From DASSBQ01 sp040981125 (GTDB taxonomy: Bacteria; Nitrospirota; Nitrospiria; Nitrospirales; Nitrospiraceae), in assembly GCA_040981125.1 (NCBI GenBank), contig JANRMQ010000003.1, positions 1 through 64,000 of the forward strand: DNA of 64,000 bases, read 5' to 3'. The first letter of the stretch is position 1. Every line of letters starts with the position of its first letter. The position numbers and the translations under genes were made by a program. Below, one piece after another: positions 8,149-17,285 of this stretch. The notes below the pieces were generated by a model. It was not told where the DNA came from. It saw nothing but the letters and a program-made list of their open reading frames with translations, and did no database searches.

Positions 8149-8654
8149 GAAAATCCGATGCAAAAAAGCCGACCAACTATCATGCGGACGCGATCCATGG
8201 AACAAGGTTCGATTACGCCTGACTGGACTCTAGCGACGGGGCGTATTCGCCCCATGTCGGGGCGCTAGCGTCCCATGGCCTCATGGCCTCCCTTGCCCGA
8301 GTATTCTAGGGGTAACCATGGGTCTCCAGTCTTGATATGGGGCGGCAGGCTCCCTTTCTCGATATTGCGGAGAGACCAGATTTGATTTATCGGCTGAATT
8401 TCAAGGCTTTTTACATTGAATTGTTATTACTGATGAAGGAATGGAATTTGCGAGTGTCCTGTAGCCTCTCATTCTATTTGATGAGCCAATGTCATTTCTG
8501 GAATACGACTGTCCGGTGGGGAGCTAGGGAAAAAGAAGGATCGGCCTCCTGACGGTTCCCGTCCCGCTCACGCGGCCCCATCGGACTCCATTCCATACAT
8601 CAGCGACCAAGAACGACATCATTTTCTATCATGTCTCACGAGGAGGTCTGCGTA
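8149..8654. promoter_or_regulatory. long leader region of the multicopper oxidase gene
   Basis: About 500 bases without a supported gene. It is rich in inverted repeats: GGGGCG-TATT-CGCCCC near 8236-8251, nested within related CTAGCG and CGCTAGCG elements. A 71-codon open frame at 8337-8552 has no family features. The region ends with GAGGAGG at 8640-8646, the ribosome-binding site of the oxidase. The promoter and any regulator sites should lie here, but I see no clear -35/-10 pair. Confidence 0.45.
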
Positions 8655-11600
8655 ATGCAATCAGTCAAAGGCCGGGCTAAGCCGAAAGTAAGCAGACAGT
8701 GTACGAAGAGATGGCGGAATGCTTTGAGCATGGCGGCAGTCGTCGCGCTGGTCCTGGGAGTGGGTCAGTCGGGATGGGGCGCGCCGGCCGGCAATCAAGC
8801 GCATCAGCATGAGCTACCGGGCTGGGCCGAACAGCTCAAGGGGCAAACCATCATCGAGGACGTTCAAGAAGGCCACGTCGAGCGAACGGCCATGATGGAG
8901 CACCAGCATCAACGCGTGATGGACAAGATCAATGAGCAGATGGCGCGTGATGCCGACGTGCAGCGAGGCGAGGGGTACTTCAACAACATCAATATGATGC
9001 ACCAATACGGCGCCGGCAATCAGGACATCCTGTTGATGTCCAATTCCGGGGTGGAGCCGGTGTCGACTTCGGGTGGACGCTGTCCTGCCTCCGCGCCGGT
9101 GAGACAATACGATATCTCTGCAATCGACGTCGAAATCTCGCTGAATATGTGGCTCGATTTTTATCCCGGCTACATGTATGTGCTCACCGAGAATATCGAC
9201 AAGGTTCGGGAAGAAGAAACGAAGAACAAAGAGGCTCGTGAAAAGGAAGGGTATGACCCAGGCGGGGTCAAGAATGGTATCCAGGATCAGTGGATTCAAC
9301 CCCTGGTGATCCGGGGAAACCAGGGTGATTGCGTCAAGATCACGCTTCGCAATCAACTGGAGGGCGGGGAAGAAGTCAGTCTCAATGTCCACGGCTCCAG
9401 CATGATCGTGGCCGGTACGGGCCAACCCGCGACGACGACCAATCCGGACAGCATCGCGCCCCAAGGCAAGGCGGTGGATCTTGAATGGTACATTCCGCCG
9501 ACCCAACAAGAAGGCGGCCGGCAGTTCCATTCCTACAGCAACGATCGCGAGTTGACCGTCATGGGCTTGTTCGGCACTTTTGTGATCGAACCCAAAGGCT
9601 CCGAGTATCTCGACCCGCTGGGAACCGGCGAGCCGACCCCGATGAAGAGCGGATGGCAGGCGATCATCAAGAACGGAACAGGGCCGGATTTCCGCGAGTT
9701 CGTGCTGATCTATCACGAAGTCGGCGACGAAGCGTTTCGGCCGTTGAATAAGAAGGGCGATTTCATCCCGCAGCGGGATCCGTTGACGGACGTCTATCGG
9801 CCGGTGGCTCGTGCCTTGAACTATCGCAGCGAGCCGTTCGGCGTCGATAACATGCAGACGCAGCATGAATACTTCGGCTTTGAAGATGAGTCGATGGCCT
9901 ACAGCGCCTACACGTTCGGCGACCCGGCCACGACCATTCCGCGCAGCTATCTGGGCGATCCGGCCAAGTTCCGGCTGGTGCACGGCGGCTCCGAAGTGTT
10001 CCATTCCCACCATCCGCACGGCGGATCGATCCGGTGGCCGCGCAGCCCGCGGGCCATCGATGAAATGCCGCTCTGGCATGCCGCAAAGAACGGGCCGGTG
10101 AAGTATCCCGTGATCCGAACCAAGTCCGATCGGGTGGACGTCGAGGTCATCGGTCCGTCCGAGACGATGGATCTGGAGACCGAGTGTGGATCCGGACTGT
10201 GCCAGCAATTGGCGGGTGATTTCTTGTTCCACTGCCATGTCGCGCACCATTACATTGCCGGCATGTGGGGCTACTGGCGCGTGTACAACACCTTGCAGCA
10301 GGGCGAGCATCACAATGACGTCATGCCGGATCTCCGTGAATTGCCCGATCGGCAGGGCCGCATCAAGACGGGCATCACGTCCGACGAGTTGATCGGCAAG
10401 ACGGTGGATTGGTTCGGCAAGCAATTCAAGATCATCGAAAAGGGCAAGACCGATTGGAAGGCCGACCCGGCCGTGGTGAACGTGAAGGACTGGGTCGAAA
10501 TGCAGTTGCCCCCGCAGGGGAGACCGGGTCAGAAAGACGATGAGAAGGAGCAAACCCTTGCTTACGACGCCAGCGTCTTGGATTGGACCTGGCAGGGCAA
10601 TCGCGCCATGACCGAACGGGAGAACACCGTGCCGAATCCGCGGTATCACTCCCCTCAGCCTGGGAAGCGGCTCCCGATTGTTTTCGAGGTAGCCACCGGC
10701 AAGATCGCGTGGCCTCATTTGAAACCGCACTTCGGGCGGCGCGTGGCGTTCTCGCAAAACCATAATCCATCGCCGTGGCTTGACATGATCCATCTCGATG
10801 ATGATGGATTGCCGAGCTCCTATCCGGCAAAGCCGGGTGAAAACGGCCGTTGGAGCATGTGTCCGGAGAACGCAGGGTCCAAGAAGTACAACGTGCATTT
10901 CATTCAGACCCCGATCACCTTGGCCGACAAGCAGGGCGATACGCCGGCCGTTGTAGATAAGGGCGGAACGATCTACGTGTTGCACGAGGAAGAAGCTCAA
11001 GTCCGCAAAGCCGACATCAAGTATCCCTTGGTGGTGCGGGCGAATATTTATGATTGCATCGATTGGATGTTGACCAGCGAATGGGAAGACGACGATCACG
11101 TCAACTTCCATGCTTCCAAAATCAACACCCATTGGCATTTCCTGCAGTTCGACAATCAGTCGTCGGACGGCGTGATCACCGGCTTCTCGTATGAACAGTC
11201 GGTGCGCCCGTTCACGATGCTCGAGAAGAAGATCAACAAGGGTCTGCCCCTGCCGATGAACACCGTGTTCACGAAGGCGGCAAAGAAGGGCGAGCGCGTC
11301 ATCACCGTGAAAAATGCCGCGCAATACCAGCCCAACGTGGAGCTTCTGATCGGCGCGGATAACGTCGGAGGGAACGAAATCGGGCGGGTCAAGTCCGTCA
11401 AGGGCAATCAGATCACGCTCTATCGGCCGTTGAAGAACGATCATCCGGTGAAGGATATCGTGACGGTCGAGTTCGTCCGCCAGCGGTTCTGGGTGGATTC
11501 CGATGTCGGGACGGTGTTCTGGCATGACCATGCCTTGGGCCGGGTGACCTGGCCGCATGGAGGTTTCGGGACTATCATCATCGAGCCGGTAGGATCGACC

Positions 11601-13535
11601 TATCATGATCCGAAAACCGGAAAGCAGATCCGGAGCGGACCCATCGCGGACATCCGGACTGCGGAACCGGTCGGCTACGGTGTGAACGGCAGCTTCCGGG
11701 AACTCATGGTGCAGCTGAACGACAGCGTGCCCCATACCGTGAACATCGTGACGGAAGGCAATCCTCCGGGCCAGCCCATTGAAGTGGCGCTTGAGGCGGG
11801 GAAGACGGTCTCATTCCCCATGCCGGAAAACATCCCGATGACACCGATGGCTTTCCTCAACGGAGGAACGCACACGACCGGCGGCGGTTTGAATTTCAAG
11901 GCGGAGCCGATCTCCGGCCGCTTGAAAGCCAATCCGGATACCTCGAAGCTCTTCAGCAGCGCCGTCCACGGCGATCCTTATACGCCGATGGTGCGCGCTT
12001 ACCTGGGTGATACGGTGGTGTTCCGGTTGCTCCAAACCATGGCCAATGAGACGATGGTCTGGACCCTGTCCGGCCATACGTATCTGACGGAACGGTATGC
12101 GGGAGACGCAAACCGGAAGAACTCGATCCACATCGGCATCGCGGAGCGCTACGACCTCGTGGTGCCGCAAGCGGGTGGACCGAGACTCCAGCCGGGTGAC
12201 TACATTCACTTCAACGGACGCGGGTCGAAGTTCTCCGAAGGCGCCTGGGGTATTATGCGGGTGTTGGACAAGGAAGTCCCGGACCTGCAGAAGCTTCCGG
12301 CCGGCTATAGCCGTCGGAACGAAATTCCGAAACCGCTCTCGGTCTGTCCGGCGGAGGCGCCGGTGAAGAGCTTCAACGTCGTGGCGCTGGATTATCCATC
12401 CATGAAGTTGAACCCGAAAGCGCCGGATTCCATCGAAGTGGATTTCGAGCGGACGATTAAAATGGTGAATCCCGACGCCAAGATCTATGCGTTGGAAGAA
12501 GAAGCCTCAACTGTGGCATCGGGCGCTCAGCCCATGCCGTTGACCTTGCGGGCGAATGTGGGTGACTGCCTCAAGGTCAAGCTCACCAACAAGATGAAAG
12601 AGGGCCGGGCGTCGTTTTCGGCTCTGGGGTTGGCCTTCGATCCCAAGGATTCATTGGGCGCCAATGTCGGGAACAACCCCGGCGAACAGACGGTGGCGCC
12701 GGGAGAGAACCGGACGTACACCTATTACGCCGATCCCTTCCTCGGCGAGACCGCATCGCTGGTCTGGGATTGGGGCAACGTGATGGTGAACCCGCGCAGC
12801 GGGCTCTACGGAGCGCTGGTGATCGGTCCGAAGGGAGCCAAGTATCGGGATCCCAAGACGGGCGCGGACATTTCCACCAAGAACAGCTGGGTGGCGGATG
12901 TCATCGTCGATCGTACGATTCCGGGATATGAGAATCGGACGAACTATCGCGATGTCGCGTTGTTCTTCCAGGATGAAGACAACATCATCGGGACCAGCTT
13001 CATGCCGTATGTGCAGAACACGGCCGGGCTGACGTCGGTCAATTATCGGGCCGAGCCGTACAAGTTCCGCGAGGAGACCGGCTGCTCGCTGGGCAAGGTG
13101 TTCCAGCCTTGCGTCGTCGATAAGCCCGAGGACCCGTACACGCCGATTATCGAAGCGCATGCGGGCGATCCTGTGCGGATTCACGTGTTCGGTGCGAGCA
13201 ACGAACAGAACGGCATGTTCGGCGTGGAGAAGCATGAATGGCCGATCGAACCGTTTATGCGCGGCGCCGATGACATCAGCGTCGTGGAATTCAGCGGCTC
13301 GGAGTACTTGGATGCCTTCATTCCGGCGGCCGGCGGCCACTTCCGGATGCCGGGTGACTATGTCTGGAGCAACCAACGGTTGCCGTACTCGCAGTCAGGC
13401 CAGTGGGGGTACCTCCGGGTCCTCCCGGCCAATGACGGCCGGATCAAGCCGCTGAAGGGCGCGCAAGCGGGATCTCAGCAGGCTGCAGAACCGGCCGAAC
13501 AGGGAGGCCAAGCGATCTCTGTTTCGGCTCGGTAG
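8655..13535 (+). CDS. giant MofA-like multicopper oxidase
   Basis: A 1626-residue exported protein with an N-terminal signal peptide (hydrophobic MAAVVALVLGVG) and several cupredoxin domains in tandem. Copper-ligand motifs include HSHHPHGG near residue 450 and the type-1/trinuclear motif HCHVAHHYIAGMW near 525. A second HWHF and FWHDHALGRVTWPHGG pair lies near 820 and 955. The size and multi-domain layout match the MofA group associated with Mn(II) oxidation in Leptothrix; similar giant oxidases occur in Nitrospira. The substrate here is not proven. The start at 8655 is set by GAGGAGG eight bases upstream; an ATG at 8631 lacks this. The gene is monocistronic and ends in a strong hairpin. Confidence 0.88.
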   Translation: MQSVKGRAKPKVSRQCTKRWRNALSMAAVVALVLGVGQSGWGAPAGNQAHQHELPGWAEQLKGQTIIEDVQEGHVERTAMMEHQHQRVMDKINEQMARDADVQRGEGYFNNINMMHQYGAGNQDILLMSNSGVEPVSTSGGRCPASAPVRQYDISAIDVEISLNMWLDFYPGYMYVLTENIDKVREEETKNKEAREKEGYDPGGVKNGIQDQWIQPLVIRGNQGDCVKITLRNQLEGGEEVSLNVHGSSMIVAGTGQPATTTNPDSIAPQGKAVDLEWYIPPTQQEGGRQFHSYSNDRELTVMGLFGTFVIEPKGSEYLDPLGTGEPTPMKSGWQAIIKNGTGPDFREFVLIYHEVGDEAFRPLNKKGDFIPQRDPLTDVYRPVARALNYRSEPFGVDNMQTQHEYFGFEDESMAYSAYTFGDPATTIPRSYLGDPAKFRLVHGGSEVFHSHHPHGGSIRWPRSPRAIDEMPLWHAAKNGPVKYPVIRTKSDRVDVEVIGPSETMDLETECGSGLCQQLAGDFLFHCHVAHHYIAGMWGYWRVYNTLQQGEHHNDVMPDLRELPDRQGRIKTGITSDELIGKTVDWFGKQFKIIEKGKTDWKADPAVVNVKDWVEMQLPPQGRPGQKDDEKEQTLAYDASVLDWTWQGNRAMTERENTVPNPRYHSPQPGKRLPIVFEVATGKIAWPHLKPHFGRRVAFSQNHNPSPWLDMIHLDDDGLPSSYPAKPGENGRWSMCPENAGSKKYNVHFIQTPITLADKQGDTPAVVDKGGTIYVLHEEEAQVRKADIKYPLVVRANIYDCIDWMLTSEWEDDDHVNFHASKINTHWHFLQFDNQSSDGVITGFSYEQSVRPFTMLEKKINKGLPLPMNTVFTKAAKKGERVITVKNAAQYQPNVELLIGADNVGGNEIGRVKSVKGNQITLYRPLKNDHPVKDIVTVEFVRQRFWVDSDVGTVFWHDHALGRVTWPHGGFGTIIIEPVGSTYHDPKTGKQIRSGPIADIRTAEPVGYGVNGSFRELMVQLNDSVPHTVNIVTEGNPPGQPIEVALEAGKTVSFPMPENIPMTPMAFLNGGTHTTGGGLNFKAEPISGRLKANPDTSKLFSSAVHGDPYTPMVRAYLGDTVVFRLLQTMANETMVWTLSGHTYLTERYAGDANRKNSIHIGIAERYDLVVPQAGGPRLQPGDYIHFNGRGSKFSEGAWGIMRVLDKEVPDLQKLPAGYSRRNEIPKPLSVCPAEAPVKSFNVVALDYPSMKLNPKAPDSIEVDFERTIKMVNPDAKIYALEEEASTVASGAQPMPLTLRANVGDCLKVKLTNKMKEGRASFSALGLAFDPKDSLGANVGNNPGEQTVAPGENRTYTYYADPFLGETASLVWDWGNVMVNPRSGLYGALVIGPKGAKYRDPKTGADISTKNSWVADVIVDRTIPGYENRTNYRDVALFFQDEDNIIGTSFMPYVQNTAGLTSVNYRAEPYKFREETGCSLGKVFQPCVVDKPEDPYTPIIEAHAGDPVRIHVFGASNEQNGMFGVEKHEWPIEPFMRGADDISVVEFSGSEYLDAFIPAAGGHFRMPGDYVWSNQRLPYSQSGQWGYLRVLPANDGRIKPLKGAQAGSQQAAEPAEQGGQAISVSAR

Positions 13536-13566
13536 AGTCGATCGAGTCAGTAGCTGCATGAAACAG

Positions 13567-13599
13567 ACGGGGGAAGTCTCGACGAGAGGCTTCCCCCGT
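13567..13599 (+). terminator. terminator hairpin of the multicopper oxidase gene
   Basis: ACGGGGGAAG (13567-13576) and CTTCCCCCGT (13590-13599) are perfect ten-base inverted repeats around a 13-base loop, 32 bases after the stop codon. Only a short TTTC follows, so the U-tract is weak. The very stable stem and its position still make it the likely transcript end. Confidence 0.7.
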
Positions 13600-14045
13600 T
13601 TCGTGTCCGGATATCTCGCATAACGTTCACAACAAAGATCACGATCCCGGCTCGGATCTGTGCGAAAGCGTATCGTCGGTACTGAGCGTTTCCGCTCATG
13701 TCGGCGGTGGATTCCGTTCGTGACGGGCCGAACCGGAGCGCGTATGGATACGTAACAGCGCGGGTTTTCGCAGCAAGCGGACCGATTGGTCATCAGTCGC
13801 TGGGCACCATTCGTGGTGGTCTTAGTATTGCTCATGAGGAAACAATAGCGGGGTCTGTTGGCGAAGAGACATCAACCGACGTTCGGCATGATCCCGGCTC
13901 TCCGAATCGATTGAGCAGCGCGGTGAAGCTTCACTCCAAGCGCCGTTACGCTGCCGCGACCAGCCTGCAAGCAGACCTGCAACGTGCAGGCAGACGCGTG
14001 CGCCGCATGAGTCTCTGCGGTTCCGCTACGATCCTCTCATGAACG
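13600..14045. other. intergenic stretch, no supported gene
   Basis: About 445 bases between the oxidase terminator and the SGNH hydrolase. A 114-codon open frame at 13698-14042 has no ribosome-binding site, an Arg/Ser-rich translation and no family resemblance, so I do not call it. The promoter of the downstream gene is expected here. Confidence 0.4.
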
Positions 14046-15248
14046 ATGCGGGCTATGCCGAGCATGCCTGACGAAAGCGGTAGCCTCCCGCAGATTCCGA
14101 CTGCAGCGCCGGCGCCTCTGCTGCATCAGAGACGGTTCACCGTCTATGCCGCCGTCGCGGGAATCGTGCTGATCGGCCTCATAGCCGTCTGCTTCTTGTT
14201 CCTGTGTGCATGGGAACTAAAATTGGAAGCTGACCATGCTCGTGAATGGGAGATCCAAGCCAAGCAAATTAGGCCGTACTATCCCTGGCAGTTCGTGACT
14301 CACGACGGCTTTCGAGTCAGTCTTGAACATAGAGGACCGTTGAAGCTGGCATTACATCCCTTTGCCGTCTATTCCAATCTCCCCGATCACCACACGCCGC
14401 ATTTCAGGATTAATCGAATGGGGTTTCGCGGCCAAGAGACTGAACTCGTGCATGGTCCGAAGAAACGAATCGTCCTCGTCGGCGGATCGACCGCGTTTGG
14501 GACCGGCCTGGATCAGGACAGTGAGACATTTGCCGACCAACTCGGAGGCCTGTTAAACGCCGAGGTCATCAACGGCGCCGTCATCGGGCACGGTTCCGGG
14601 CAGGAATTGGCCTATCTCTTAATGAATCTGGTCGATCTGCAGCCGGATCTGGTGCTGACGTTGGACGGATGGAATGATTATTCGAGACGAAAAGAACTGA
14701 AAGACAGGATGCTCTTGGGAACGAATGGATTCGAACAAATCGAGGATCGACTCCGGAGGCTGGCGGAACAGAGGGACCGGTCTTTGCTAAAACGGGCCGG
14801 GTATTTGCCACGGCTGCTCTTTCCTAGTGTTACCGATCGATTGATCGAGTCCAGACTGGGACTTTGGACAGGCATGAGAGAGCCGGTGAAAAAGCAATGG
14901 CTCCCTGTGGAAGCGGCGGCCGACACATATGTAACCAACATCGTCAAAATGAACAGGTTGTCCGCTGCGTTCAACTATCGATTTCTGTGCTTGATTCAAC
15001 CGGAGGTCGGAAATCGCGCGGACTACCAGCTATTCAGGGATACAGTGAAAGCCGGGCTCACGCGCAAGCAGGTCCCTTTCCTCGACCTCGATGAAAGGGG
15101 CACCATTACAGACGACATGTTTCTGGACTTGGTGCACGTGAATGCCGCCGGCAATAGGGTCATGGCCGAGGTCGCAGCCGAAAAGATTACTCAAGATTGC
15201 ATGTTGTCCCCTGAAGCGGGCAAGAAGTGCGCCCTCACAAAGATGTGA
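14046..15248 (+). CDS. membrane-anchored SGNH/GDSL hydrolase-like protein
   Basis: A 400-residue protein with one N-terminal transmembrane helix (about residues 33-56), so most of it is outside the cytoplasm. The SGNH blocks are visible: VLVGGSTAFGTG holds the nucleophile Ser (block I), NGAVIGHGSGQEL has the Gly of block II, LTLDGWNDY carries the Asn of block III, and DLVHVNAAGN is the Asp-x-x-His of block V. Such proteins act as acyl-esterases or acetyl-transfer partners on envelope glycans; the substrate here is unknown. It stands alone between long intergenic regions. Confidence 0.75.
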   Translation: MRAMPSMPDESGSLPQIPTAAPAPLLHQRRFTVYAAVAGIVLIGLIAVCFLFLCAWELKLEADHAREWEIQAKQIRPYYPWQFVTHDGFRVSLEHRGPLKLALHPFAVYSNLPDHHTPHFRINRMGFRGQETELVHGPKKRIVLVGGSTAFGTGLDQDSETFADQLGGLLNAEVINGAVIGHGSGQELAYLLMNLVDLQPDLVLTLDGWNDYSRRKELKDRMLLGTNGFEQIEDRLRRLAEQRDRSLLKRAGYLPRLLFPSVTDRLIESRLGLWTGMREPVKKQWLPVEAAADTYVTNIVKMNRLSAAFNYRFLCLIQPEVGNRADYQLFRDTVKAGLTRKQVPFLDLDERGTITDDMFLDLVHVNAAGNRVMAEVAAEKITQDCMLSPEAGKKCALTKM

Positions 15249-15411
15249 CCGCTGTCTCTCCTCATGCCTCCCAGGCCGCATCTCGTATTCGTCCGTAATT
15301 TCCGGCGCCGATCAAGGGTAAGATTGTAGGATTTCTCGGCGGATGCGCGAGACGGTACCCTTACGGATACAAGTGTATCGATATGGATAACGGGCCGGCG
15401 ATCTGAGCGTC

Positions 15412-15828
15412 CTATTCCACAATGAACGTGCCGGTCATGCCGGAATGCCCCTTCACTTTGCAATAGAACAGGTAGGTGCCCGGCGAAAGCCGGAGGACGA
15501 GTTCCATGCGCCGGCCTGGAGCAATACGGAGAGGGCCCGGCTCCGCCGGTTGGCCCCCCACCGTGAGAGACTCGATCACGGTCGATTGGTCTGCGAGGAG
15601 AGGGCTTCCGAATTCATGCGATTCCCGTCCTGCATTGTAGAGCGTCAGATGAACCGGTCGGGAACTCGACAGATGAATCGTCTCAGGGTCGAATCGAAAA
15701 TCCTGAGCCGTTATGTGCACCGACTGCACATTTCCGTCGCAGCCGAACGAACAGGCGACCACCAAGATCAGCATGGCCCATTGCAGACCCCATCCGCCGG
15801 AGGGATGCCGCATCCTCATGGGCGGCAT
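15412..15828 (-). CDS. cupredoxin-domain (plastocyanin-like) lipoprotein
   Basis: A 138-residue protein with an N-terminal hydrophobic segment ending CSFGC, a non-ideal lipobox. A single cupredoxin domain follows. Type-1 copper ligands are visible: His in ESHEF, then Cys, His and Met in YCKVKGHSGM. This predicts a blue-copper electron carrier or copper-binding protein at the membrane surface. I chose the ATG at 15828 (GGAAG nine bases upstream); ATGs at 15819 and 15813 also fit. Its place a few kilobases from the multicopper oxidase is suggestive only. Confidence 0.78.
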   Translation of the reverse strand: MPPMRMRHPSGGWGLQWAMLILVVACSFGCDGNVQSVHITAQDFRFDPETIHLSSSRPVHLTLYNAGRESHEFGSPLLADQSTVIESLTVGGQPAEPGPLRIAPGRRMELVLRLSPGTYLFYCKVKGHSGMTGTFIVE

Positions 15829-16107
15829 TCTTATCGGCTTCCCTCGACCGGCGCAAGTCTGACCGATAGTCCGCGCCCCGCCGCGGCTGCTGCAGGATCT
15901 GCATGCCATGCCCTGCCTCCGGTCCGGTAATCCTGGTATTGATCTCAGGAAACGACTATTATGGGATGTTTCGTGGCGGCGACCGCTGCATGATTCATCG
16001 TCAATCGGCCATGACTAGGGCGGCATGATTCGGTCGTCCCACAGTGGGGAATCCGTATATGATTGTGCCGGGAGAGAGTCGCGGATGAACCATGATGCAC
16101 GAGGATC

Positions 16108-16602
16108 ATGGCCAGACCGCTGACCTGCCCGCATTGCGGAAAAGACCGCCTATTCCGCGCTCGATGTCAGACCATCGCCGAGCGCTTGGCACATCTGGCC
16201 TTCTACTCGCCGTTCCATTGCCAGTCCTGCAGCCATCGTTTCATGGCGTCCCGGATCGGGCGGTCCCCATCGGTGCAGTTTGTCGATCGGAGACAACATC
16301 TCCGTATTCCGGTACGTCTGTTTCTTTCCTTCTCGGGTGGGCGAATCAAAGGAGAAGGCACCGTACTCGATATCTCCATGGGCGGCTGTATGATCCAGAG
16401 CGATGCTCCGGTCCATGTCGATGATATCTTTTACCTGCAAATCGCATTGGGAGAGCAGGAGCCCGCGCTGGAAGTGGCGGCCATGGTGCGATCGGTCGGT
16501 TCTCGAGGGATCGCATTCAAGTTTCTCCGAGCGGCCCAGGAGAATAAGCGACTCATGGCCTTCGTACAGGCTAGAAGCAGCGGCCATGAGGAAAAGGTGT
16601 GA
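16108..16602 (+). CDS. PilZ-domain protein with N-terminal zinc ribbon
   Basis: A 164-residue protein. Two Cys pairs (CPHC near residue 7 and CQSC near 38) form a likely zinc ribbon. A PilZ domain follows, with RRQHLRIP (the RxxxR c-di-GMP motif) and DISMGGCMI (the [D/N]xSxxG motif), so c-di-GMP binding is predicted. No output domain or membrane segment is present, so it probably acts as a cytoplasmic c-di-GMP-responsive adaptor. The ATG follows GAGGATC closely. It lies 57 bases upstream of lemA, but co-transcription is not obvious. Confidence 0.8.
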   Translation: MARPLTCPHCGKDRLFRARCQTIAERLAHLAFYSPFHCQSCSHRFMASRIGRSPSVQFVDRRQHLRIPVRLFLSFSGGRIKGEGTVLDISMGGCMIQSDAPVHVDDIFYLQIALGEQEPALEVAAMVRSVGSRGIAFKFLRAAQENKRLMAFVQARSSGHEEKV

Positions 16603-16659
16603 CTGTCCGCATCGCCGTGCCAAGACTGTCATAATGGAACCGCCAAGGAGGAAATCACG

Positions 16660-17259
16660 ATGAAGCCGATTCGATCCGTTGCACGCGCTCTCATGGTCGT
16701 GGTCTTCGTATCGGCGCTGTTCGGCTGCGGCTATAACGATTTGCAGGGGCTCGATGAGGATACGAAAGCCGCGTGGAGCGAGGTCGTAAACCAGTATCAG
16801 CGGCGGGCCGATCTCATCCCGAACTTGGTCAATACCGTCAAGGGGTATGCCGCCCACGAACGTGAGACATTAGAGAGCGTGATCAAGGCCAGGGCTCAGG
16901 CGACCAGCGTGCAAGTGACCCCGGAAACCTTGCGTGATCCGGCCGCGTTCGAGCAATTTCAACAATCGCAGCAATCGCTCTCTTCCGCGCTCGGGCGGCT
17001 CATTGCGGTGGCGGAAAACTATCCTAATTTGAAGGCGGATCAAAATTTCCGTGATCTGCAGAGTCAGTTGGAAGGCACCGAAAACCGGATTGCCGTGGCC
17101 CGCAAGCGCTACATCGACAGGGTGGCGGAATTCAATAAGATGGTCCGGTTCTTTCCCACCAACCTGACCGCCAAGTTTATTCTGCACATGGAGGAAAAGC
17201 CTAACTTCACCGTGGCGGATGAAAAGGCGGTGGCCAAGCCGCCGGAAGTTAAATTCTGA
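16660..17259 (+). CDS. lemA: LemA family lipoprotein
   Basis: A 199-residue protein of normal LemA length. A signal segment ends in LFGCGYN, a probable lipobox. The LemA core is clear: YQRRADLIPNLVNTVKGYA, then ARAQATS and the FNKMVRFFPTN motif near the end. LemA proteins form helical bundles at the envelope. They are usually encoded beside TPM-domain proteins, as here: two TPM genes follow within 30 bases. GGAGG precedes the ATG. The biochemical role of the family is not settled. Confidence 0.92.
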   Translation: MKPIRSVARALMVVVFVSALFGCGYNDLQGLDEDTKAAWSEVVNQYQRRADLIPNLVNTVKGYAAHERETLESVIKARAQATSVQVTPETLRDPAAFEQFQQSQQSLSSALGRLIAVAENYPNLKADQNFRDLQSQLEGTENRIAVARKRYIDRVAEFNKMVRFFPTNLTAKFILHMEEKPNFTVADEKAVAKPPEVKF

Positions 17260-17285
17260 CACGCCGCCGATTTTGGGGATTGGCG

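Noticed and set aside
8205..8225. A GGTTCGATTA motif that resembles a tRNA T-loop
   Set aside because: No acceptor, D or anticodon stems can be drawn around it.
8337..8552. A 71-codon open frame in the oxidase leader
   Set aside because: No start signal or conserved features; it lies in a region dominated by inverted repeats.
8814..11735. A 973-codon open frame antisense to the multicopper oxidase
   Set aside because: Its translation is Arg/His/Leu-rich without family motifs and mirrors the codon bias of the oxidase on the other strand. It is a shadow frame in high-GC coding DNA.
13698..14042. A 114-codon open frame between the oxidase and the SGNH hydrolase
   Set aside because: No ribosome-binding site, low-complexity Arg/Ser-rich translation, no family resemblance.
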